Assembly: GCF_017654505.1 (NCBI RefSeq)
Contig: NC_054534.1
Location: 41,265,226 to 41,329,225 of the forward strand
Length of the DNA stretch: 64,000 nt
Origin: Polyodon spathula
Taxonomy: Eukaryota; Chordata; Actinopteri; Acipenseriformes; Polyodontidae
Direction of reading: 5' to 3'
Made by a program: the position numbers and the translations under genes. Below, piece after piece: positions 10,261 to 19,700 of the stretch. Each line of letters begins with the position of its first letter. The first letter of the stretch is position 1. Below the pieces are notes generated by a model that was not told the origin of the DNA, searched no databases, and saw only the letters and a program-made list of their open reading frames with translations.

Positions 10261-10620
10261 CGCCACTCCACCACTAAGTCCAAGCCAACAGATTAATAAC
10301 ACTGAGCCTTCCCCAAAGTCAATTGAATGGAGAAAGAAACGTTTCAATCTGCAACAGACCAGGGCCTCCACTCTCGATCTAAAATAGGATATTGCACACG
10401 ACACAGGTTTCCTGATAAAAATAAAACAAAGGATCAATGCACTTCGACATTTCAATTCATCTGCTAATTTATACAGCAAATTAAAATAGTATAGTCAAAC
10501 CAGAGAGATCACTATAATAGAATTGCTAATTAAAATTAATCATAAACACATATCTAACCATATATCAATACATATATATCTAGATCTATATATATAATTA
10601 CACAGTATAATCCAGTAGCA
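10260..10620. other. Unassigned AT-rich stretch
   Basis: No gene recognised. Frames running in from the (AT)n array have no domain. The sequence lies between the Tc1 remnant and an inverted LTR fragment. Confidence 0.4.
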
Positions 10621-10802
10621 GTGGAGAACAAGAAAGAGAGGAGGATAAATTTAATAGCAATTGCTGTTGCGTGCTGGTGGGACCAGCACGATACTTGTGA
10701 ATTTAAAACTCACATTGTCAGTGTGTTTCTCATCATTTCACTTCATCTGTTTGTCTGGTGTATTCCCTTCCTGGTTCTGACGTCACCCACTCCGGCCGTC
10801 TT
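10621..10802 (+). repeat. Plus-oriented partial LTR, inverted relative to the next LTR
   Basis: The segment matches, in opposite orientation, parts of the LTR at 10,803-12,773. GTGGAGAA..AAGAGAGAGGAGG and TTGCGTGCTGGTGGGAC (about 10,669-10,685) pair with 11,057-11,127. The block at about 10,731-10,785 pairs with 10,848-10,901 as a roughly 50-bp inverted repeat. It has lost the middle and upstream parts of the LTR. Confidence 0.7.
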
Positions 10803-11192
10803 TGTGACACGTGGTGACATAAGTGGGAGTTAACAGATCCTCCAAGCGTCAGAACCAGGAAGGGAATACACCGAGACAAAACAGATGAAGTGAAATGATG
10901 AGACGCTTGCTTGCGCCGGTTTATTGTAAATAAAAAGGTTTTAAACAGACAAAAGGCAGGACAAGGCATATTCGCCAAAATAAATAGATAAACAAAAAAA
11001 TGGACTATACTTAACAACATGGTGCACGGACAGACACACTGACAAACACGATGAGTCCCACCAGCACGCAATAGCAATTGTTATTCAATTTCTCCTCCTC
11101 TCTCTCTTCCATTCTCCACTCACCGATCACCCAACTCCGAGTGGGTGAAAACATGCTGCTTTTATGCAGCTGTACCAAGACTCGATTGCTAA

Positions 11193-12515
11193 CACTATGT
11201 AACACAATTTTTGTTCCTGGGTAGTAAGTGTTATTTCCTAATTGCTTATGCCTCAAAAGTATAGAAAATGGTTATTATTCCCCACAAACTTTGCTTTTGT
11301 GACCAGGACAGTGATATTTTGAAATTTACCTATTTCCAATGAGAAAATGATCTTTTTGTTCACATAAAGTCAGAAAAAAACAACATATGAATCCAAATTA
11401 ACATGTATTTATACGAAAGTAATACAAAAATGACTACAAAAGATTTAGAAGTGAGTAGTTTTTCGGGATTTACGATTATACTGTAAATCACTTTCACGAA
11501 TCAGCCCCCAAATGTAGTCTCCCATCATATTCTTGTTATACTGTCCTTGGTAGCGGCGTTCAAAGTCCAGTATATCCTGGTGGAAGCGCTCGCCTTGCTC
11601 CTCCGAGTACGCTCCCATGTTCTCCTTGAATTTATCAAGATGAGCATCAAGGATATGGACTTTGAGGGACATCCTACAGCCCATTGTGCCGTAGTTCTTC
11701 ACCAGAGTCTCAACCCGCTCCACATAGTTTTCGGCCTTGTGATTGCCCAGGAAGCCCCGAACCACTGCGACAAAGCTGTTCCAAGCTGCTTTCTCCTTAC
11801 TAGTGAGCTTCTTGGGGAATTCATTGCACTCCAGGATCTTCTTTATCTGTGGTCTGACAAAGACACCGGCTTTGACCTTTGCCTCAGACAGCTTAGAGAA
11901 GAAGTCTTGAAGGTACTTGAAGGCTACCGACTCCTTATCTAGAGCTCTGACAGATTGTTTCATAAGGCCCAATTTGATGTGCAGTGGTGGCATCAGAACC
12001 TTCCGGGGGTCCACCAGTGACTCCCACTTGACGTTGTTCCTCCCCACAGAGAACTCGGTCCGCTGTGGCCAGTCCCGCCTGTGGCAGTGCGCCTTGGTGT
12101 CCCTGCTGTCCCAAAGGCAAAGATAGCAGGGAAACTTGATAAAACCGCCTTGGAGACCCATCAGGAATGCCACCATTGCAGCCTCTTGATGTCATCTCAG
12201 AAAAATGCAGATATGTATCCACTTAGGCAGCTGGAACTAAACTGAACTGGTGGTCTTAAGGCCACTGTATTTATACTACTATGTATACTACTGGAAAGTT
12301 CTAGAAAGTTCTAGAAGTTACTTCAAGTTTACTCAGCACTGAATCTAACTGGAATGTTCTGGAAAATTGGTAAATTTCAAAATATAACTGTCCTGTTCAC
12401 AAAAGCAAAGTTTGTGGAGAATAATAGCCATTTTCTATACTTTTGAGGCATAAGCAATTAGGAAATAACACTTACTACCCAGGAACCAAAAAATAAATAA
12501 ATTTGTTACACGGTG
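11193..12515 (-). mobile_element. CACTA-like DNA transposon with TAA target duplication
   Basis: Ends are CACTATGTAACA (left) and the reverse complement of CACCGTGTAACA (right). Terminal inverted repeats of roughly 110 bp share TTCCTGGGTAG, CTTATGCCTCAAAAG and ACAAACTTTGCTTTTGTG. The trinucleotide TAA flanks both sides (11,190-11,192 and 12,516-12,518). The related LTRs at 34.35 and 54.67 kb show the uninterrupted site, with a single TAA between ATCGAGTC-side and TCAATC-side sequence, so the insertion is exact. CACTA ends with a 3-bp duplication fit the CACTA/Mirage/Chapaev group. Length is 1,323 bp, with one truncated frame on the minus strand. Confidence 0.85.
11445..12176 (-). CDS. Transposon-encoded protein, truncated (GERFHQDI family)
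   Basis: A 243-codon frame inside the CACTA-like element. Visible motifs: FPCYLCLWDSRDTKAHC near the N-terminus (paired Cys and a His, possibly metal-binding), PPLHIKLGLMKQ around residue 64, AWNSFVAVVRGFLGNHKAENY in the middle, and EEQGERFHQDI..FERRYQGQYNKNMMGDYIWGLIRES near the C-terminus. I recognise this pattern as a transposon-derived protein seen in many animals, but I cannot name its superfamily for sure. In frame upstream of Met1 lies a stop, so the N-terminal half normally present is missing and this is probably a deletion derivative. Only acidic and His residues of the GERFHQD..E box look catalytic-like. Function is inferred from context. Confidence 0.7.
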   Translation of the reverse strand: MVAFLMGLQGGFIKFPCYLCLWDSRDTKAHCHRRDWPQRTEFSVGRNNVKWESLVDPRKVLMPPLHIKLGLMKQSVRALDKESVAFKYLQDFFSKLSEAKVKAGVFVRPQIKKILECNEFPKKLTSKEKAAWNSFVAVVRGFLGNHKAENYVERVETLVKNYGTMGCRMSLKVHILDAHLDKFKENMGAYSEEQGERFHQDILDFERRYQGQYNKNMMGDYIWGLIRESDLQYNRKSRKTTHF

Positions 12516-12773
12516 TAATCAATCATTCAATTCGAGTCTCGGTACAACTGCAGGAGAATTAATAAAGTGCAATTCCCCGTGCTCACATATTATTACTTTT
12601 TACTTGCACGTGAAGTGCTGTGCAATCCTCGTGCCTAAATAAAAATATACATTTTAAACACTTGTGTTACAGACCCGTTTATATCCCGTGTACCAATGAC
12701 TATACACCAACATTTAACACACCACACGCAACATATAACAGATAATATACACAGGGGCGGGCACTTTGTCACA

Positions 12774-13126
12774 ATCACTTACACCTTGTCACCCGTGACA
12801 TCTGCATTAAGTTTTGAGTCAATATAACATATACAGCCAAATTCTCAAGATAATGGAGTGAATTAAATTCTTAGAGGTAGATGTACTAAAGTTTTTTGGC
12901 TATCGAAATCATTGCAAACCACATACAAACTAGTCGGAAGTGTAGCATGAAATCTACCAAACAAACGCAACGCTGTTAGCAGCATTTTAACAAATGCTTT
13001 GCAGCTACAGTTCTTATTTGCGCTTTAGTCTTAAATGAATATGTAATTCTGGGCATTCCTGCAGAAATTCTCAAAAACAGGGTGGAGATAATGCAAATGA
13101 GGGATCAAAAATATTGTAATGAGTAG
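12774..13126. other. Non-coding stretch, possible MITE-like sequence
   Basis: No gene. A block starting near 12,871 (GAGGTAGATGTACTAAAG) has the look of a short Harbinger-type MITE, but I could not find a matching inverted end, so this is only a suggestion. Confidence 0.3.
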
Positions 13127-14024
13127 GGGGTCTACTTAAATCACAGTAAATTTACATATTTTTCATGGGTAGCTTGCAAAATAAAATTAGGATTTTGCAG
13201 ACATTTCTCAGACCTGTTTAAACATTAAATAAACCTAAGTAGACAGTATTTCAGAGCACTATAAAGCCTAACAATAGTGGTACTTGCTTCCTTAATAAAG
13301 AAAGTGCTGTCATTTGTTAAAGGCAAGCATGCAACATCCCCCAGCAGTTGACTTGCCCATACATTGAGACTGCACGTTCCATCAACTGAATTGGTATGAA
13401 GTGTAAGGCAAAGCTTTACCAAGTTATACAGATGTGGAAATCGATTAGAAACAGTCCCAAAACTTGGTTACCCAAGGGTATCTGGCACACTTTAATAAAG
13501 GCAATGTATGCAGCATGTTCGTTGTCATGTTATTTGTCCCATCCAATAATTTTCCCATAAACCCAGATTTTAAGGTTTTTCATTCGTTGTCCAACTTCGC
13601 TCCACCGACACAATCTAGCACATCATGACTATATTGAACGTCTGTCCTTATAAAAAAGAGACGCGACTGAAAGGGGGCCCCGACAAAGGGTTATTGTGAC
13701 CATTCCACCATTGGTAACTGGTGTCGAGTTCGATCGAGCTTCACATGTTTCCGCAAAAACCCTTGTGGAAACTGACCTCTTAAAAATGACTGGAATTTCA
13801 TCATAGAAGTATCTTACAGCAAAGATGGGGAGTTTCTATCCAAAAGTAGGTTTTTAAGTTAAAATTATTCTTACATAGAACTTGTTTAATAAGACTAGGT
13901 CTACATAAACTCGTTTGGAGTGGAATCAAGAGTTTATATCATATGACTGACTAAAGGAGTAGATTGAAACTTAATTTGCTCATCTTATAAATGTGTGTTT
14001 GTGACAACTACAGTTAATTGATTT

Positions 14025-14820
14025 ATTCTCACCCCATTTTTGAGGTGAAAACACTTGTCAATGAAATGGAGGCCAACAAAGATGTGTTGTTTAGCAAGCT
14101 GAAAACAACAATAACAAATCAAATTAAAATTTAAAAAATGGGAAGAAATAGCAACAAAAATCAGTGCCTCAAGTCCCGGACCGCCAAGAGAGGCTAAGGA
14201 TGTCAGAAAAAAGTGGCAGGACTTTGCGAGTCTGGCAAAACGTAAAGCTGCTGAAATAAAAAATGCACAGAAAAAAGGAACAGGGGGTGGCCAGATATTG
14301 TTGGAACTAACCCCAGAGGAACAAAAAGCCATGAACATCATGGGACCCACTGCCTTGCATGGTGTCTCTGGGGGGATAGACTTGTTTGCTGGAGAAATTC
14401 CCACATGTGAGGCGTCTGCCTCTACTAGTGGTCAAGCCAGTCCCCAGCAAAACCTTTCTCTGCAAGATGAAGACCTTTCCCGGCAAGATGACTGTCCTCA
14501 GCAAGACATTCCTCTTGGAAGAGAAACACCTTCTGGCAGTGAGGAACCAGCAACCAGAGAGAAACAACAAGGCAATAGAAAAAGAAAAGAACACATGTGG
14601 ATGCAGCGAGGAATTAATTGAGCTTGAAAAAATAAGCTAAGCATTCTTAAAAACATAAATAAAAACTTGGAGAGGAGTATTCAGCAGCAGGACTGGCAAC
14701 ACCAAGAAGTAGTTGCTATTAAAAAGACAAAATTAGAAGTACTTGAAAAACAGCTAATTTTCACCGAAGCTCAGTTTCATCAACCCACCATCTTGGTGCC
14801 AATTATTCTGCCAGAGGAAG
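14025..14820 (+). pseudogene. Harbinger Myb/SANT-like accessory protein remnant
   Basis: In full-length Harbinger elements this DNA-binding partner brings the nuclease to the termini. Translation from about 14,025 reads EVKTLVNEMEANKDVLFSKL, then a frame disruption near 14,125-14,135, then ISASSPGPPREAKDVRKKWQ and DFASLAKRKAAEIKNAQKKG (trihelix/SANT-like, KKW core). An open 107-codon frame (14,298-14,621) gives LELTPEEQKAMNIMGPTALHG, a Ser/Gln-rich linker and a basic patch. A stop near 14,619 is followed by a Gln/Glu-rich, coiled-coil-like stretch (14,667-14,820). Frameshift and stop make it non-functional. Confidence 0.7.
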
Positions 14821-14823
14821 AAG

Positions 14824-14938
<115 letters not shown>

Positions 14939-15320
14939 AGGTGGATGACTGACTTCATGCACTCCACTCACTTTTTTTCATTGCAGATTCACAGGCACGA
15001 CCCACTACGTCCACACTCATCCCCCATGACGCAAGCCAATGATTTCCATTTATTTGTTACCGAGTTCTTTATTTTTTATGTTTGACAACAATTATTTGAT
15101 TGACACTTAAGTTAAAAATTGAACCTTTTTATTTGTTATAGACAGGAATGAAATAATATATTTCTTAAAACAATTATCTGTGTATATTAACAATTTCTAT
15201 ATCATACTTTATGAATAATGTGAAAAAAATCATGCAACTGGAATTCAGTGTCAATCTTGGGTTTAATGGTCAAAGACCATATATGAGATAGAGCCGAGTA
15301 ACAATCCCTGCAATGTATTC

Positions 15321-15941
15321 TTGTCATCAGCAACACGCTCATCTACATCTTCTCCTTCAGGCTCTACTATATTGTCGTCCTCAGGCAAAAGTGCTCTTGC
15401 TCAAACTGCAATGTTGTGTAGCATTGCTGTAATCACAAACACAGCACAACATTTAGCTGGTGTGAAGTGTAGTCCCCCACTGGACTTATCAATGCATCTG
15501 AACCTCATTTTCCACACACCGAAGGTGCGTTCAATGATGCATCTAATGAGGTGATGCACATTGCTGAATTTTTACTCAGCAGCATTGGAGGGATGCAGAA
15601 TAGGGGTGAGGAGATATGGCCATAATGGGTATCCACTGTCCTCCAATAACCAGCCATCGCCAAATTGCTCGTTCTCCACTGCCTGGGATATCGCGGAATT
15701 GGACCACATGAAGGCATCGTGGGTACCTCCATCCACTTTGCCACAATGTCTGTGATGATACCCTCATGGTTACAGATAACTTGCACATTTATTGCTGAGT
15801 AGCCTTTTCTGCAGACGTACAGAGGCTCATCTATCCACGGGGTTGTTATGGGAATTAGAGTACCATCAATTGCCCCTATGACTACAGGGAAGTTTGCAAT
15901 TGAATGTAATCCTCTGTGAGTGTCACAAACTTCTGTCTGTG
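15321..15941 (-). pseudogene. Harbinger DDE nuclease, C-terminal part (HARBI1-like)
   Basis: Minus-strand translation gives FPVVIGAIDGTLIPI (first catalytic Asp), then after a one-base frame disruption near 15,740 the GGTHDAFMWSNS block, DSGYPLWPYLLTP (second Asp) and RCIIERTFGVWKMRFRCI (third catalytic residue, Glu), ending with CCAVFVITAMLHNIA. This order is that of the PIF/Harbinger DDE nuclease family. The gene enters from the right and is cut at 15,941 by the Gmr1 insertion. Its N-terminal part resumes at 21,786. Frameshift plus insertion inactivate it, although all three catalytic motifs survive. Confidence 0.85.
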
Positions 15942-16652
15942 TGTAACAGGGAGAGATCTGTGCTGACTCTGCTGGCGTGTTCACGGGCTGCAGGAAGAGG
16001 GCGGCAGTCGCCCAACAACCGCCTGTGAGTCATGGCAGTGACACGGGGAGGTGGGAAAGTGTGAGTGTGGACTTTCCCCCTCTCTGAATGGCCGAGAGGC
16101 GGGTCTTGGGTGATTGTCGGTCCTATAAAATAACGCTCCGTTGTTTCCTCAGGTCTGCCCACTTAGACGCGCTAAGGGTGCGGACCCTTTGATTCAGGAC
16201 CGGGAATCAGCGAGACAGAGAGAGAGAGCGGGGAACCATTGGGCAGACCCCGGCGTATTGTGAAAGAGCAGGCGAGATAGCCGAGAGAGTAGGACGGTGA
16301 TCCGGGTCGTGCGGGTAGCGGCGACCGGGATAACGCTGCCGAGTGCAGCACCTTTTATTTGTAGTTTTATTACTGTTTTATTTTCCCTTGTTCTTTTCGC
16401 CTTCTGTTTTCATTATTATTTCTTTGAGCACCTGCGAGTGCATTTGCAGGTCGTGTACCAGCTGTGGTATTTCCGTGGTGCTGTCTATCATCGTTGATAG
16501 GCAGCCCACGGTCAACAGTGCCCTCTACCGGAGAGAAAAAATACAAGGAAAGAAAAAGAGCCGGCCTAAAATAAAACTGGGCACCTGTGTGGTGTTTTCC
16601 AAATACACCTGTCTGTCTCCTGTGTCAGTGAATTACCCACACCCCTTCCACA
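15942..16652 (+). repeat. 5' LTR of the Gmr1-type element
   Basis: Starts TGTAACAGG, ends CCTTCCACA. A TATA box TATAAAAT lies at 16,124-16,131, giving a likely transcription start some 25-30 bp later. AATAAA at 16,569-16,574 would serve as poly(A) signal in the 3' copy. Confidence 0.93.
16124..16131 (+). promoter_or_regulatory. TATA box of the 5' LTR
   Basis: TATAAAAT in the U3 part of the LTR, conserved identically in the 3' LTR and nearly so in the solo LTR at 7.48 kb. It would drive the genomic RNA. Confidence 0.7.
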
Positions 16653-16654
16653 CG

Positions 16655-16673
16655 TGGTGTCAGAAGTGGGATT
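16655..16673 (+). promoter_or_regulatory. Primer-binding site complementary to tRNA-Leu
   Basis: Two bases after the 5' LTR, TGGTGTCAGAAGTGGGATT is complementary over 19 nt to the 3' end of vertebrate tRNA-Leu (CAG type; ...AATCCCACTTCTGACA plus CCA). The tRNA sequence is from established knowledge. It would prime minus-strand cDNA synthesis. Confidence 0.8.
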
Positions 16674-16721
16674 CACTGGCACTGCCCCAAGCAGTGCAGC
16701 TATAGAAGGAGCAGACGAGCC

Positions 16722-19700
16722 ATGGATGCTACGCAGTTTGCGGCGATGATGGACCTCCTGCGCCAGACGCTCACCGCAGCAGTGCAGGGGGCGGCAAGAC
16801 CCGCAGCTCCAGACCCCCAGTTGCAACGCCCCACAAAAATGACGGCCGAGGATCGACCTGACGCCTATTTGGAGGTGTTTGAAGCTATGGCGACCTCGGC
16901 CGGGTGGGATCCAGCCCAGTGGGCTAGTTACCTGCTTCCTCAGCTCACGGGGGAGGCGCAAGCAGCAGCGAGAACGCTGTCCCCGGATCGGATGATGGAT
17001 TACCCCACGCTGAAAACCGTCATCCTTAATCGCGTGGGGGCCACACCGGAGGGGTATCGGAAGAAATTCCGAGAGGAGCAGTTTGCGGTAGGGGAGCACC
17101 CACGAGCCATCGCCCACCGTCTGAAGGATTACGCACTGGGTTGGTTGAACCCGGAGCTGAACACCAAAGCCAGGGTGGTGGAGATGATCGTGGTGGAGCG
17201 CTTCCTGGAATGTCTAGCCCCGGAACCTCGGCTGTGGGTCCAGCGGCAGGCACCAGACACGCTGGACCGGGCGGTCGAACTTGCCGAGCAGTACCAGGCA
17301 GCAGAACCAACGCCCGCGAAACTGCCCGGGAGGAGTGCGGCTACTGGATCGTCCCCTCAACTGGCCCCGGAAAGGGCGAAGGGACTGGGGGGAAGGGGTA
17401 GTCTAGGATTTGGTCGGGGGGTGTCGGCGGGAGCTCCCGGCCCGGGTACTGGGGCAGGGTGGGGATACCCACGGGCTGCTGCAGTGTCGGACCGGGGTCT
17501 CGCGCGGACGCCTTATCGGCGAGCCCCTTTTATGGCTCCAGTGTTTCCCCCTCTTTTCAAAACTTCGGGGAGAGAAGCCAGCCCACCGAGGTGTTGGACG
17601 TGCAGGGAGGTGGGCCACCTCTCCCGGGACTGCCCCGTGATGGAGTGTGACCTCAGCCGACCAGGTAAGCACGTTCAATTACCTCAGTCGCTTCAGCACA
17701 CGGGTTTTGTTATTCCGGTGACAGTGGATGGTACAAAAACCCAGGCTCTCCTGGACTCAGGGTGTAGTCAGTCTCTAGTACAGGAGAGCCTAATCTCACC
17801 GGGGCATAAACGTATATTGGGACGGGTGCATATTAAATGTATTCATGGGGATGTCCGCTCCTATCCCAAGATAAGTGTGTGTATGACTATTGGCCAGCAG
17901 GTGACGCAGGTGCAGGTAGGATTATGTCCTCGATTGCCGGTACCAGTAGTTCTGGGGCGGGACTGTGAGCAGTTTAAAGATTGGTTGGCTGCTCTGACAG
18001 CCCCGTCTTCTTTATTGGCTAAGAAAGAGGAAGTAATTGGAGAGATTTTTCCCTTTCGCGATCCAGAATGGTTTTGCCATAGATTTAAACCCCGTAAAAC
18101 TAAACGGGAGCGTCGGATCGCTAAGAATGAGGGCTGGCAATGGAGGGAGTCGGAGAAGTTTCAGGTGGGGGCGGTTGGTGAAGAGTCCGGGGGGGAGGTC
18201 GCGGAGCCAGCGCAGGGGTCTGGCTCGGCTGCCTCTGCTCGGGACCGACCTGACCCCGAGTTGGAAGCCATGGGAGCTGATTTCTTAGCTCGCTCCCGTG
18301 ACTTCCGACTCGAGCAAGGGCGTGACGACGTGCTGGGCAGGCTCTTTGACCAAGCAGCGGTGGTTAATGGTCGGGTGGTCGAGCCCAGACGCGCCGCCAC
18401 GTACCCCCACTTTGAAATTGATCGAGACCTACTGTACCGTGTTGATAAATTACCCCAGACCGGTGAAGTGCGTCATCAGTTGTTCATTCCTCAGCCCTTT
18501 AAGGAGGATTTGTTGCAGCTGGCTCACGCTATTCCCCTGTCTGGTCATTTGGGAAGGGATAAAACTAAAGCAAGGCTTGTGTCACGGTTCTTCTGGCTGG
18601 GGCTGGATGGCGATGTTAAGCGGTTTTGTGAGCGTTGTGGGGAATGTCAGAAGGCCAGCCCTAGAGCCGTTCCACGAGCCCCACTGGTGCCTTTGCCCCT
18701 AGTGGAAGCTCCGTTTGAGCGTATTGGGATGGACATAGTTGGGCCACTAGAAAGGAGTGCGGCAGGATACACCCACCTACTTGTCATTCTGGATTACGCT
18801 ACGCGTTATCCAGAGGCAATTCCCCTCCGATCTATGTCCGCTAAGTCTGTTGCCAACGAGCTTGTGAAGGTTTTCTCCCGGGTGGGGATTCCCAAAGAGA
18901 TACTAACCGATCAAGGCACCAATTTTATGTCCCGGCTAATCCGCGGAACATGTAAGCTTTTGGGAATTAAGACCATTAGGACCTCTGTGTTTCATCCTCA
19001 GACAGACGGTTTGGTGGAACGCTTTAATAAGACCCTTAAGAACATGTTGCGCAGATTTATTCGTAGTGATGTGCGTTACTGGGACCAGCTGATTCCTCCC
19101 CTTCTCTTTGCGATCAGAGAGGTTCCCCAGGCTTCCACGGGGTTTTCACCATTCGAGCTGCTGTATGGGCGGAGACCCCGGGGCGTGCTCGATCTGGTCA
19201 GAGAGATGTGGGAGGAGCAGCAGGACAATTCGACCAATACAGTCCGGTATGTGTTGGACCTGCGCAAACGTCTTGAGTCTGTTGGGAAATGGGCGCATGA
19301 CAATTTGCAGCAGGCGCAGCACAGACAGGAGACACAATATAACCGAGGAGCCCGGTTGCGCACATTTCAGCCGGGGGATAAGGTACTTCTTTTATTACCC
19401 AGTTCTGAGTCGAAACTCTTGGCTAAGTGGCAAGGACCCTTTGAGGTTACACGCCAGGTTGGGAAGGTGGACTATGAGATCTGCCAGCCGGAGCGACGGA
19501 CAGAGAAACACATTTACCATATCAATCTTTTAAAGCCTTGGTTACAGCCAGAGGCGTTGTTAGTGGCGCATGCAGATGACGTCACGGACCTGGGACCTGA
19601 TCTTTCTGTGTTGGCAAGAAAAGGATCGGTACAGATTGCTGAGAATCTGACACCAACGCAGAAATGTCAGGCTCGCGGTCTGGTGGCGGAGTTTCCTGAC

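Larger units (their letters stand above)
10803..12773 (-). repeat. LTR on the minus strand, interrupted by a DNA transposon
   Basis: Read on the minus strand it begins TGTGACAAAGTGCC (12,773) and ends CACGTGTCACA (10,803). It contains the TATA-type box GCTGCATAAAAGC (about 11,157-11,175) and an AATAAA near 10,926-10,931. Related copies lie at 34,090-34,545 and 54,409-54,765. The LTR is split at 11,190/12,516 by the CACTA-like element. Without that insert it would be about 645 bp. No internal coding region is attached. Confidence 0.75.

Noticed and set aside
16566..17117. 183-codon minus frame over the Gmr1 leader
   Set aside because: Antisense to LTR end and gag; GC-rich shadow. The same holds for all minus frames between 17.0 and 21.3 kb.
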